From: Methanobacteriota archaeon
GTDB lineage: Archaea > Thermoplasmatota > Poseidoniia > Poseidoniales > Poseidoniaceae
DNA: 35,827 nucleotides
NCBI GenBank assembly: GCA_011524855.1
Contig: WTJK01000052.1
Span: 1-35,827, forward strand
Direction: 5' to 3'
Part shown: in pieces, positions 8,490-17,797 of the stretch
Layout of the letters: each line of letters opens with the position of its first letter
How positions within the stretch are numbered: position 1 is the stretch's first letter
Notes under the pieces: generated by a model
Seen by the model: only the letters and a program-made list of their open reading frames with translations
What the model was told of the DNA's origin: nothing
Databases searched by the model: none
Made by a program: the position numbers and the translations under genes

Positions 8490-9827
8490 TCACTCGTCCT
8501 CGCCATGAAGCCTTCGCTCCACGGAAGGGGGGTTGCTGCGAATATCCAACGGGTCGTCCTTTGTCGGCCAACGACCCGCCAGAGGGCCAACGCCCTCCCG
8601 TGCAAGGATACCCAGCATCCCAACGAAGGTGGCGAGGGTGATGCCGACCACGGCATAGGTCATCCACGCACCATCGCCCTCGGCAGGTTTGGGTTCCACC
8701 AGCCAGGTGAACCTGAGGGAAGGGTCGTCAATGAACCGCTTGGACCATCGGAAAAGGTCCGTCGTTGCATGACCCGCAACGGTGACGGCGGCGGTGTGGT
8801 TGTTCCAAAACGTGGACTGTCCAAGGACGTCGTGGTCAACGTCGGAGGCGTTGAGATGGACGTCAATCGTTCGGTTGTTCTGCACCGAGAGAAGAACGGT
8901 GCCGTGCTCATCCTGCCACCAACCTTCCATCGTGTTCTGCTCACCAGCGATGTTCGGAAGGTCACCGTCCGGTCCAACAACCCGAGCCACGGCCACTCCC
9001 TCGACGTCAAGCATCCACGTGACGGGGAGGTTCCACACCATGCCGTCTTGGACGGCGGTGCATTGCTCGGTCAACAAGGGGCGGAAGCGCAAGATGCTCG
9101 TGTTGTTTTCAGCAACGAGGTTGTGTTCAAACTCAAAGCATCGCTTGGCCGCCCACGTTGACCACGCCTCACCCCACGTGGTGAGCCACGTGTCCTCTGC
9201 CGAAGTCAACATTTCCACAACCTCCCGATCGTGGCGAACGGTCGCATCGTTGATTCGCCCCACCCAGTACATGTTGACCAAACCGCCGGCTTCAACAGCG
9301 TTGCGTACGGCATCAACGTCGGCGATGCCCAACTCGAGGCTCCCCCCCCGTCGCCCAAGGTTGAACCAATCCCAAACATCTCGAGGTTCGTCTTCTGCGT
9401 CGTGCCATGCAGACACCGACAGGTCGGTGAGATCGCCGTGTACAGCGAACCCTTGGCCTTGTATCGTGGTGTGCTGGGCCATGGTGAGACCGCTCGGCGT
9501 GAACGTTGAGAGCGGGGCGTCACCCCACTTGCTGGCAGGGAGACGCTCCTCAATGTAGCGTCGGCAGGATTCAGCAACCGCACCTGGGTCGTTGTACCAG
9601 GAGAGGTGTGGCATGCCGTAACACCCGATTTCGTCGCCCAGCATCACCCGGTCCAACCCGATGTTGTTGCTCAGCCAACCGTCCTCCACCCACGCTGCTT
9701 GAGCAAGGGCCACCGGTTGCGCTGTCACCGTGACAAGGCAGGCCAGCACAAAGACGGGCAGCGCCTGCCCTACCCTTCGGTGACCCATGGGGATTGCCCA
9801 TGTTCCGTCCGCTTTGACGGTTGTCAT
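8490..9827 (-). CDS. Secreted/membrane-anchored hypothetical protein (signal peptide, C-terminal TM)
   Basis: Hydrophobic N-terminus VGQALPVFVLACLVTVTAQPVALA; C-terminal TM MTYAVVGITLATFVGMLGIL; no family recognised. Confidence 0.7.
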   Translation of the reverse strand: MTTVKADGTWAIPMGHRRVGQALPVFVLACLVTVTAQPVALAQAAWVEDGWLSNNIGLDRVMLGDEIGCYGMPHLSWYNDPGAVAESCRRYIEERLPASKWGDAPLSTFTPSGLTMAQHTTIQGQGFAVHGDLTDLSVSAWHDAEDEPRDVWDWFNLGRRGGSLELGIADVDAVRNAVEAGGLVNMYWVGRINDATVRHDREVVEMLTSAEDTWLTTWGEAWSTWAAKRCFEFEHNLVAENNTSILRFRPLLTEQCTAVQDGMVWNLPVTWMLDVEGVAVARVVGPDGDLPNIAGEQNTMEGWWQDEHGTVLLSVQNNRTIDVHLNASDVDHDVLGQSTFWNNHTAAVTVAGHATTDLFRWSKRFIDDPSLRFTWLVEPKPAEGDGAWMTYAVVGITLATFVGMLGILAREGVGPLAGRWPTKDDPLDIRSNPPSVERRLHGEDE

Positions 9828-9902
9828 CCATCAGCGACCAAAACCACCTCTTGAAGAAACAGAGGCAACAAGGCTGAAAACACCGTCCAATGAGGCGCCG
9901 CT

Positions 9903-10688
9903 GTGGAGCCGAGTGTTGAATTCGCCAAGGCATGGCAGGCGCTGGAGCCCCACTGGTCCATCAAAGCTGCGAGCGGTGGCGTCCCGTCCACGCCCTTGTA
10001 CAGCGGTTTGCGGCGGTTCCTCTCACCGATGTTGCGACCGCTGCTTCGATGGCGCATTTCTGGTGCTGGTCGGGTACCGCGTGAGGGACCGGTGATTCTC
10101 GCTGCCAATCACCTCTCTCACGTGGATCCCATCGCCGTCATCGCAGCAGCCCGCCGTACGACCTACTACCTGGCGAAGGAAGGCCATTTTGAGAAGTGGT
10201 ACACGCGTGTGGTCATGAATGCCACCGGCCAAATCGAAACCAAACGTGCCGAGGGAGGCACCGATGCGCTGGCCAGTGCCGCCACCGTGCTCGAGCAGGG
10301 GCAGGCGCTGGGCATTTTCCCCGAAGGCACGCGCTCACGCCGGACGGAGGCACCGTTCCTGCTCCCGGGAAAAACAGGAGTGGCTCGCCTCGCAGCGGCC
10401 TACCCGCACGCCAAGGTCGTGCCCATCGCACTGAACGGCACCCGGAACATCATGGCTCCAAAAGCAGACAAGTTTCCTCGGCTTTGGAAACGTTTTGAAG
10501 TGAACATTGGCCATCCGGTGAGCTGGCTGGAATGGCTGCAGCATCCCAAAGGGGGGGACATGAGTGTCCAGCAACTGATGGAGCTTGGTGCCCAAGGCGA
10601 ACACGAAGTGCGAGCGAGGCTGGCCCAATTGTACCGCACCTTCACCGACCAAATGATGGGGTCCCTGCAAGCGCTCGGAGCACCTTGA
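9903..10688 (+). CDS. PlsC-like 1-acyl-sn-glycerol-3-phosphate acyltransferase
   Basis: AANHLSHVDPIAVI (HX4D) and LGIFPEGTRSR motifs; first codon is a non-ATG in the ORF track. Confidence 0.9.
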   Translation: MEPSVEFAKAWQALEPHWSIKAASGGVPSTPLYSGLRRFLSPMLRPLLRWRISGAGRVPREGPVILAANHLSHVDPIAVIAAARRTTYYLAKEGHFEKWYTRVVMNATGQIETKRAEGGTDALASAATVLEQGQALGIFPEGTRSRRTEAPFLLPGKTGVARLAAAYPHAKVVPIALNGTRNIMAPKADKFPRLWKRFEVNIGHPVSWLEWLQHPKGGDMSVQQLMELGAQGEHEVRARLAQLYRTFTDQMMGSLQALGAP

Positions 10689-10705
10689 ACGTTGAAATAA
10701 CCTCG

Positions 10706-11479
10706 ATGAACAAGTCCGTTGTGGCAGCAGTGGATACGCCGTTTGGCATGCTCAACCTCGATGGCGAACTCAATCACGTCAACCCCCAACGGATGCAGGC
10801 TGAGCAACGCGGTTTGGTGCTGCTCAAAGGCATCGTCAACAAGGCGTCAACGTGGACACAACGCCGCAGCCGTTCATCGGGCAACGTCTTGCTCGTGTCC
10901 CAGGCAGGCGGATATGAATTGAGACTGGATGTCGTTGGAACGGTGGAACGCTACTTGTTGCACAACGACCCTCACCTCCGCCTCTCCTTGTTCCGGGGGA
11001 AAAACCGAACCGTCGGCTATTGCGAGGAGATCTGCATCCTGTTCAACCAACAACACCCGGGTTGCGCCATCGCCGATGGTCTCGTCTCCCTCGTCTTGCT
11101 TGGCGAAGCGGAATGGCCTCACCAGGCGACGCCACATCCGTTGCGCCGGTTCACCGAATGGGCTGAACGCGAGCGGATTGCACGCCGATGGAAATTGGGT
11201 ATCATTGAATTGACGGCGGAGGACATGGATGAGATCAACGACGTGCGCGAAGCCATGGAACTCGGCGTCCCTCACGCTGCGTTGGACATGCTCTGCGCTT
11301 TTGCTCGACGCTGCTACACGTGCAAAGGCATGGACGTTGAAGACGTGAACCTTCACTTGAAAGCCCTGTTTGAGGAATTTGACCCCAAGGACATCAAAGC
11401 CTACGCTGCATCGCCCAGCACCCCAAGTGACCGTTTGTTTTTGCCACCCCAAGGCGACGGTGCTGCTGAACAACCATGA
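10706..11479 (+). CDS. Hypothetical protein
   Basis: Open from ATG 10706 (MNKSVVAAVDTPFGMLNLDGELNHVN...); no family recognised; co-directional with plsC-like and thyA. Confidence 0.6.
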   Translation: MNKSVVAAVDTPFGMLNLDGELNHVNPQRMQAEQRGLVLLKGIVNKASTWTQRRSRSSGNVLLVSQAGGYELRLDVVGTVERYLLHNDPHLRLSLFRGKNRTVGYCEEICILFNQQHPGCAIADGLVSLVLLGEAEWPHQATPHPLRRFTEWAERERIARRWKLGIIELTAEDMDEINDVREAMELGVPHAALDMLCAFARRCYTCKGMDVEDVNLHLKALFEEFDPKDIKAYAASPSTPSDRLFLPPQGDGAAEQP

Positions 11480-11513
11480 AGTGCTGTCCAACCGACCTTG
11501 AGTCGGTGAAGCC

Positions 11514-12308
11514 ATGCGAGCCTACCTTGACCTGATGCAACACGTGCTCGACAACGGTGTGGAAAAAGGTGACCGGACCGGAACAGGGACGCTGTCTGTT
11601 TTCGGCTATCAAATGCGGTTTGACCTTGCCGAAGGGTTTCCCATGGTCACCACCAAAAAACTCCACCTCCCCTCCATCGTCCACGAATTGCTGTGGTTCC
11701 TCAAGGGCGATACCAACGTCAAGTACCTTCAGGACAACGGTGTTCGAATTTGGAACGAATGGGCCGATGAACACGGCGATTTGGGGCCGGTTTACGGGAA
11801 ACAATGGCGAGCCTGGGAAACCAAGGACGGTGCCATCATCGACCAAGTCAAGCAGGCCATTGAAACGATTCAATCCAACCCAAACAGCCGCCGCATCATC
11901 GTTTCTGCTTGGAACGTGGGCGAACTGGAGGACATGGCCCTGATGCCTTGCCACGCGTTCTTCCAATTCCATGTTGCGAACGGGAAATTGAACTGTCAAT
12001 TGTACCAACGCAGCGCCGACGTCTTCCTCGGTGTTCCCTTCAACATCGCTTCCTATGCGTTGCTCACGCACATGATGGCGCAGGTTTGTGGCCTCGAACC
12101 CGGTGTGTTTGTCCACACGCTGGGTGATGCGCACCTCTACCTTAACCACCTCGAGCAAGCCCGTCTTCAACTCACTCGCTCGCCGCTGCCGTTACCGACC
12201 CTCCAACTCAACCCCGCCATCACCAACATTGACGATTTCACCCATGAAGACATCGAAGTCGTTGGTTATGAACACCACCCGCACATCAAGGCGCCCATTG
12301 CTGTTTGA
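11514..12308 (+). CDS. thyA: Thymidylate synthase (folate-dependent ThyA)
   Basis: [51 protein letters not shown] (active-site PCH), [25 protein letters not shown]. Confidence 0.98.
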   Translation: MRAYLDLMQHVLDNGVEKGDRTGTGTLSVFGYQMRFDLAEGFPMVTTKKLHLPSIVHELLWFLKGDTNVKYLQDNGVRIWNEWADEHGDLGPVYGKQWRAWETKDGAIIDQVKQAIETIQSNPNSRRIIVSAWNVGELEDMALMPCHAFFQFHVANGKLNCQLYQRSADVFLGVPFNIASYALLTHMMAQVCGLEPGVFVHTLGDAHLYLNHLEQARLQLTRSPLPLPTLQLNPAITNIDDFTHEDIEVVGYEHHPHIKAPIAV

Positions 12309-12317
12309 GGTGGTACC

Positions 12318-12788
12318 ATGCTCGTGATGATCTTTGCTTGTGATGAACAGAACGCCATCGGGAAGGACGGGGACCTCCCTTGGCGACAGTCCAGCGACCT
12401 CCAACACTTCAAGCGAACCACCTTGCACCGCACCGTGGTGATGGGGCGGAAAACCTGGGACAGCCTTGGGAAACCTCTCCCAAAACGTCGCAACGTGGTG
12501 ATGTCAAGGGCAACCGTTGAGGGCGAAGTGGAACAAATGGATGAAGCAGCGGTGTTGGCCTTGGCCGAAGAAGAAGACGTGTACATCATCGGCGGAGGTG
12601 AGATTTACGCCTTGTTCATGGAGCACTGCAAGGAACTCCATCGCACTGTCATCCACACAACGGTGGAGGGTGCTGATGCGTTTGCACCTCCACTGGAGGG
12701 CGAAGGGTTCCATTTGGTCGGTGAGCGGCATGTCCCGTCGGGTCCAAAGGATGACCACGCCATGACTTTTCAGCACTGGATTCGCTGA
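12318..12788 (+). CDS. folA: Dihydrofolate reductase
   Basis: MIFACDEQNAIGKDGDLPWRQSSDLQHFKRTT, VVMGRKTWDSLGKPLPKRRNVVMSR, DVYIIGGGEIYALF. Confidence 0.97.
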   Translation: MLVMIFACDEQNAIGKDGDLPWRQSSDLQHFKRTTLHRTVVMGRKTWDSLGKPLPKRRNVVMSRATVEGEVEQMDEAAVLALAEEEDVYIIGGGEIYALFMEHCKELHRTVIHTTVEGADAFAPPLEGEGFHLVGERHVPSGPKDDHAMTFQHWIR

Positions 12789-13157
12789 TCACTCCGGCCG
12801 GTACGCCGTGACCCGAACGCCCAATCTGCCCTGAAGCGCCTCCCGTTGCATGATGCGCTCGTACTTTGCTTCAAAGGCCGCTTTGAGGTCGATTTCCATG
12901 GCCAAACTGTGCCCCATCAGAAGAATGAGGACATCAGCCATTTCCTCAGCGCATTCCGCCAACGGCTTTCCTTTGGTGACGGCAGCGGACAACTCCCCCA
13001 ATTCTTCGATGGTCAGGGCAAGACGGTAGCCCATGTCGTGACCGTTTTGTCCCGCAAAGTCGTGCTTCTGGTGAAACAAGGCCACGTTGCGCATCATGGC
13101 TTCCCATTCGTTTTGTGGCTCGTGCGCAACCCAAGCATCGACGTCCATGCCCTGCAT
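12789..13157 (-). CDS. MazG-like nucleotide pyrophosphohydrolase
   Basis: LALTIEELGELSAAVTKGKPLAECAEEMADVLILLMGHSLAMEIDL: EExxE...ExxD MazG motif. Start at ATG 13157 (MQGMDVDAW) preferred to the longer ORF. Confidence 0.82.
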   Translation of the reverse strand: MQGMDVDAWVAHEPQNEWEAMMRNVALFHQKHDFAGQNGHDMGYRLALTIEELGELSAAVTKGKPLAECAEEMADVLILLMGHSLAMEIDLKAAFEAKYERIMQREALQGRLGVRVTAYRPE

Positions 13158-13182
13158 GGGGTTCCTTTGGGCGGCCAGAGCA

Positions 13183-13959
13183 TCATCTTTTCTTGAGGAG
13201 TGCTTTGATGCAAGCCATGACGGGTCCGAGGCGCTCGTTGGCTTGAGCCGACACGGCGTGGTGGTCCAGCGCTCGGTCCGCATCGCCTGGCTCCCTGCCC
13301 GCCGCCCAGTTTGAAGCGATGCAGACGGCCACATACGGCACGTTCAGTTCCATGGCCAGTTTTGCCTCCCTGGGCATCGTCATGCCCACCATGTCCCCAC
13401 CAAGCCGTTGGATGGCGTCGACCTCTCTTGGGGTCTCAAATTGCGGTCCTTCGGTGAGCCAGTAGGTGAACCGCAACGGTGCATCGTCCGGTATGCCCTG
13501 TTCTTGACGGAGCACCTTCTCCAACAACCCGTTGTGGTCGGCTGAAAACGGCGTTGTCGCCGACGTAAACACGGAAGATGCGTCATGGAAGGTGGTGGCC
13601 CGACCGGTGAAATCGATGTACTGTTCGGCAAGCCCGACCGTACCTGGGGGAAAGGAGGGGTGGAGGGTGCCCACGGAACACACCGCCATCATGACGTCCA
13701 GGTTGGCATCGGCCATCGCACGAATGTTCGCACGGTGGTTGATGGCATGAGGAGGGCACCCCGCATCACCTCCGCCGTGATGCCGTTGGAGGAACACAAG
13801 GGTGTGTTCACCTTCATCGATGCTGACCAAACGCAGCGGAACTTCACCGTACGGTGTAGCAACGCTGAGCGCATCATCGCGGTCAATGTTGCCGAGCACG
13901 GGGCCATCGAGCGTGAGGCTGACCAATCCCGTGCCGCCGATCACACCAACGCGTGCCAT
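13183..13959 (-). CDS. mtnP: S-methyl-5'-thioadenosine phosphorylase / purine nucleoside phosphorylase family
   Basis: VGVIGGTGL, FLQRHHGG, PPHAINHRANI, TEGPQFETPREVDAI, MVGMTMPREAKLAMELNVPYVAVCI. Confidence 0.88.
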   Translation of the reverse strand: MARVGVIGGTGLVSLTLDGPVLGNIDRDDALSVATPYGEVPLRLVSIDEGEHTLVFLQRHHGGGDAGCPPHAINHRANIRAMADANLDVMMAVCSVGTLHPSFPPGTVGLAEQYIDFTGRATTFHDASSVFTSATTPFSADHNGLLEKVLRQEQGIPDDAPLRFTYWLTEGPQFETPREVDAIQRLGGDMVGMTMPREAKLAMELNVPYVAVCIASNWAAGREPGDADRALDHHAVSAQANERLGPVMACIKALLKKR

Positions 13960-14011
13960 GGGCCTCCATCGACCCCTGCCATGTCAACCCTGCGGCGACG
14001 TAGAAGTGGTG

Positions 14012-14965
14012 TCACTCGTTCAAGCGGGCGATAAGGTCGGCCTTTTTGCCAGACACGGGCTTCCCAGCGGCCTTGAGGAGTTCCTTCAACTCGGCCACGG
14101 TCATGCTATCGTAGTCAGGAGCATCGTCCTGTTGTGCAGGGGCTTCCTCAACCTCCGCTGCAGCGGGTGCTTCGGCCTCCACTTCAGGAGCAGGTGCGTC
14201 TTCAACAGGGGCCTCGTCAACCTCATCACCGCCGGCTTCAGCGGCCTCTTCGGCCATGGCGGCGGCAAGTGCTGCAGCCTTCTTGGCCTTCAATTCAGCC
14301 TCTTCACGCTGCTCTTTGGCGTGAATTTCATCCAGCGTGGGACCGGACTGAACCACAACACCTTCCTGCAGGAGCTGGCTCTTGCGGATGGCGACCGAGC
14401 GAACGGGGTAAATGGGCTTGACACCCTTGCGGATTTCTTCCTCAAGCGTCCCGTCAAGGATGGCGGTTTGGACTTGAGCGTACGTGCTCTTGGCAGCGGA
14501 AGCGATGATGATCTCCCTGCAGCGGGTCCGCATGTCTTGCTTCACCGAGGTTTGCACGCGTTGTGCCGTAATGATGAGCGGCTTCACACGCACGAGATAA
14601 CCGTCCGTTGTGACCACATCGACCACGTCGTCAACTTTACCACGGTAGCGGCGAATTTGCCGTCGGGTGTGGTCGGTCTGGTGGTGATGGCCGATGAACG
14701 TGGTCAAGGCATCTTGACCAACGCACTCGTGAACACGGAACCGGAGGATCACGTGCATTTTGGAGAAGTCGCCGTTGAATTCTTGTTGGGTCATTTCGTA
14801 GACACGGCCGACGATGTGTTCGTCGGATTCACCGAGGGTCTCACCGATTTTCTGGAAATTCCATGGATGACGAGGGGCACGGATTGTGTACCATCGCTTC
14901 ATCTTCCACTTGTCACGTTGCTTACGTGCTGCTGCACGTGCCTTTGCACTGATTTTCTTCGCCAT
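14012..14965 (-). CDS. rps3ae: Ribosomal protein eS1 (S3Ae) with acidic/Ala-rich linker and C-terminal SAP-like motif
   Basis: MAKKISAKARAAARKQRDKWKMKRWYTIRAP...NFQKIGETLGESDEHIVGRVYEMTQQEF...RRYRGKVDDVVDVVTTDGYLVRVKPLII; C-term YDSMTVAELKELLKAAGKPVSGKKADLIARLNE. Confidence 0.95.
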   Translation of the reverse strand: MAKKISAKARAAARKQRDKWKMKRWYTIRAPRHPWNFQKIGETLGESDEHIVGRVYEMTQQEFNGDFSKMHVILRFRVHECVGQDALTTFIGHHHQTDHTRRQIRRYRGKVDDVVDVVTTDGYLVRVKPLIITAQRVQTSVKQDMRTRCREIIIASAAKSTYAQVQTAILDGTLEEEIRKGVKPIYPVRSVAIRKSQLLQEGVVVQSGPTLDEIHAKEQREEAELKAKKAAALAAAMAEEAAEAGGDEVDEAPVEDAPAPEVEAEAPAAAEVEEAPAQQDDAPDYDSMTVAELKELLKAAGKPVSGKKADLIARLNE

Positions 14966-15113
14966 GGTGTTCAACTCGGTTCGTGTCTTGCGGGGGCTAC
15001 CCCACTTGCAAGCCTGCGACCAACCTCCCCTATTTGAAGAAGCCTGCAACGCAGAGCACGCCGTCAACCCCGAACAACGACAACCTCATGTCCGTCCCGC
15101 CTGTCGTAGCACC

Positions 15114-15560
15114 GTGCCCTTCCATCACGTGACCTGGCGAACAACGGGAAGCGCCGTCGCCGACCCAGCCGTCATCGTTGAGGCCATGGCGTGGCTGGCA
15201 GGAGGAAGCGACCATGTTCATGAAGAGCGAAGCACGTCGTACCACGGCGCACCGCTTCATTTGATCACGGCAACACTCCGCAGCAAACGTACCACCGTCG
15301 CCACGCTGGCTCGCCTCGGAGCAGCCAACCTCCGCACCCTGATCGAGGAGCGACCGACGAGAACCGATGATCAGAACGTCCTGCACCTGCGTTTGGACCT
15401 CCATCAACTCGTGGCTGGGCGTGCGGTCTTGGCCACCCCAAGCGACGTCCCAACGGTGAAAGGTCAAGCCAAGCTGGCCCTCTACCCCGGTCAAGACGCC
15501 AATGAGGAATGGAGAGCCTCACTGGAACATGCTCTCCAGGCTGCGGAGGAATCGGCCTGA
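15114..15560 (+). CDS. COG1325-like RNA-binding protein (PF01877-type)
   Basis: EERSTSYHGAPLHLITATLRSKRTTVATLARL...DDQNVLHLRLDLHQLVAGRAVLATPSDVPTVKGQAKLALYPG; in-frame GTG at 15114 is a plausible start; the frame also extends to 14886. Confidence 0.6.
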   Translation: MPFHHVTWRTTGSAVADPAVIVEAMAWLAGGSDHVHEERSTSYHGAPLHLITATLRSKRTTVATLARLGAANLRTLIEERPTRTDDQNVLHLRLDLHQLVAGRAVLATPSDVPTVKGQAKLALYPGQDANEEWRASLEHALQAAEESA

Positions 15561-15577
15561 AACACCTCGCATGCCTG

Positions 15578-17713
15578 ATGGTGGTGGCGCTCCTGCTCTC
15601 GGGGCTTTCGTTGCCAGCTTCGGGTGAAGTCCACAGCGAGGAAGGCCCCACAGGGTGTGCGGCGAACCGCGAAAACTGGACCATCGGCTTGGTGCACTGC
15701 ACCAGTGAGGCATCGGTGGACTACGTGCTGTTTTCGCCCATTCCTTCCAACACAACCTACCTCATCGACCAAGAGGGGCGGATGATCAACGCTTGGACCT
15801 CGCCGGGTGCGTACCGCCCGGCCCTCTCCGCCTATTTGCTGCCGGACGGCAGCCTGCTCCGCAGTTCAAACATCGGAACCGAAGCCGTTGGCAATTTCAC
15901 CGGCGGTGGGATTGGTGGCAACATTGAGCGCATCGCATGGAACGGCACATTGCTGTGGTCATGGAATTACACCTCCGAGACGAGCATCCTTCACCACGAC
16001 ATCGAACCCATGCCCAACGGCAACATACTCGCCATTGCGTGGGAGGACATTCCCGAAGACGACGCCGTTGCTGCCGGGCGTAATCCCGCCATCGTCAGCG
16101 ATTCTCCGAACGGGGGCAACAACGTCTGGCCCGACAAGGTCATCGAAATTGAACCGGTCGGAAGCGACGATGCCAACATCGTGTGGACGTGGCGCGCCTG
16201 GGATCACCTCGTCCAGGACCACAACGCGTCCTTGCCCAACTACGGTGCCATCGCCGACCATCCTCGCCGTTTGAACGTGAACCACATGGGCGGTACCGGT
16301 GACCAGCAGGGACGAGCGGATTGGATGCACTGCAACGGTTTGGACTACCACCCTGTCTTGGATCAAATCGCCTTGTCCTGTCGAAGCATGAATGAAATTT
16401 ACATCATCGACCACAGCACCACCACCGAAGAAGCAGCCACCGATGCGGGTGGGAATGCTGGTCACGGTGGTGATTTCTTGTACCGTTGGGGCAACCCTCA
16501 GGTGTACGGTCAAGGCACGGGCGATGACCAACGGCTCTTTGCGCAGCACGATGTTCAGTGGGTGGTGGACGGTCATCCCGAGGCCGGAGGCCTGTCGGTG
16601 TTCAACAACGGTAACGGTCGTGCCGTTCCGTTCTCATCGGTCGACATCATCCAGCCCGTCCTCGACAACGGGACGTACGACATCAACGCCAGCGGAGCCT
16701 TCGGACCGGCTGAGCCCGCTTGGACCTGGGACATAGGCGAATCGATGTATTCCGGCTCGATTTCAGGCGCACAAGCCCTGCCCAACGGGCACATGCTGGT
16801 GACCCACGGAACGGTCGGCACGCTGTACGAAGTCGATGAAGCAGGGAACATTGTGTGGACGTACATTGACCCTGTGGGCCGAACCGGCCCGCACACGCAG
16901 GGCGAACCGGTGCCACCCGGCAACCGGGCGGGCACCACCTTGAATGCCGTTTTCAAGGCGATTCACTACGACCGTTCCTACCTTGAGGGGACAGGGATGG
17001 ACCTCGCACCCCAAGGCTACATCGAAGGGTGGGTGGACGACTGTCCCACCGTTGAGGCGTGGGGCTTGGACGTCGACGGCGATGGATGCGTGGACGATGG
17101 CGACGCGGACGGGGTGCCCGATCATGAAGACCGATGCCTTGCGGGAGACGACAGCGTTGACAACGACACCGACGGCGTGCCCGACGCTTGCGACACCTTG
17201 GTCGACAGCGACGGGGACGGCGTTGCCGATGCCGACGATCGGTGCGATGGGCACGACGACGCAGTGGACGTGGACAACGATGGGACACCGGATGCTTGCG
17301 ACGACCTGCTTGACAACGATGGCGATGGCATCGACAACACCAACGACCGCTGCAATGGGCACGACGACGGCGTGGACCTCGACGGGGACAACACACCGGA
17401 CGGTTGCGACGACCTCATCGATAGTGACATGGACGGTGTCGCAGACGTCGATGACGCGTGCCCGGCTCACGATGACAGGGTCGACACCGATGGCGATGGC
17501 GTTGCTGACGGTTGCGATGAGACACCTGCAGGCAACCAAACCCTTGGGGTTGAACCATCGAACAACACCAACGAACCGACGTCCTCCACCGAGACGGACC
17601 CCTCAAGCGGAACCCTTGCCCTCGCACCCGGCTTCGCTGTTGGAACGGTGCTTGCTCTCGGCCTGGCGGCCATCCTCGTCTGGCGAAGGTCCCGCAGTGC
17701 ACAGGGGCGTTGA
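15578..17713 (+). CDS. Secreted arylsulfotransferase (ASST)-like beta-propeller protein with thrombospondin type-3 repeats and C-terminal TM anchor
   Basis: N-terminal signal MVVALLLSGLSLPASG; SPIPSNTTYLIDQEGRMINAWTS, HHDIEPMPNGNILAIAWE, DWMHCNGLDYHPVLDQIALSCRSMNEIYIIDHS; DVDGDGCVDDGDADGVPDHEDRC... repeats; TM FAVGTVLALGLAAILVWRRSR. Confidence 0.82.
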   Translation: MVVALLLSGLSLPASGEVHSEEGPTGCAANRENWTIGLVHCTSEASVDYVLFSPIPSNTTYLIDQEGRMINAWTSPGAYRPALSAYLLPDGSLLRSSNIGTEAVGNFTGGGIGGNIERIAWNGTLLWSWNYTSETSILHHDIEPMPNGNILAIAWEDIPEDDAVAAGRNPAIVSDSPNGGNNVWPDKVIEIEPVGSDDANIVWTWRAWDHLVQDHNASLPNYGAIADHPRRLNVNHMGGTGDQQGRADWMHCNGLDYHPVLDQIALSCRSMNEIYIIDHSTTTEEAATDAGGNAGHGGDFLYRWGNPQVYGQGTGDDQRLFAQHDVQWVVDGHPEAGGLSVFNNGNGRAVPFSSVDIIQPVLDNGTYDINASGAFGPAEPAWTWDIGESMYSGSISGAQALPNGHMLVTHGTVGTLYEVDEAGNIVWTYIDPVGRTGPHTQGEPVPPGNRAGTTLNAVFKAIHYDRSYLEGTGMDLAPQGYIEGWVDDCPTVEAWGLDVDGDGCVDDGDADGVPDHEDRCLAGDDSVDNDTDGVPDACDTLVDSDGDGVADADDRCDGHDDAVDVDNDGTPDACDDLLDNDGDGIDNTNDRCNGHDDGVDLDGDNTPDGCDDLIDSDMDGVADVDDACPAHDDRVDTDGDGVADGCDETPAGNQTLGVEPSNNTNEPTSSTETDPSSGTLALAPGFAVGTVLALGLAAILVWRRSRSAQGR

Positions 17714-17716
17714 CCG

Positions 17717-17740
17717 TTTTCGGTTGTACGAAATCGAAAA
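17717..17740. promoter_or_regulatory. Inverted repeat TTTTCG-N12-CGAAAA between ASST-like gene and ferredoxin
   Basis: Direct reading: TTTTCGgttgtacgaaatCGAAAA, ~58 bp upstream of the ferredoxin ATG and 3 bp after the upstream stop codon. Confidence 0.45.
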
Positions 17741-17797
17741 CCTAACCTAACAAGCCATTAAGTAGAGTACCCGAGGTGGTTGTGACGAGGAAGCAAC

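Noticed and set aside
13183-13334. Longer N-terminal extension of the MazG-like ORF (start at 13334)
   Set aside because: Extension overlaps the C-terminal coding part of the mtnP-like gene in another frame; the MazG domain is complete from ATG 13157.
16763-17539. 258-aa minus-strand ORF rich in Val/Ile
   Set aside because: Antisense shadow of the TSP3 repeats of the ASST-like protein.
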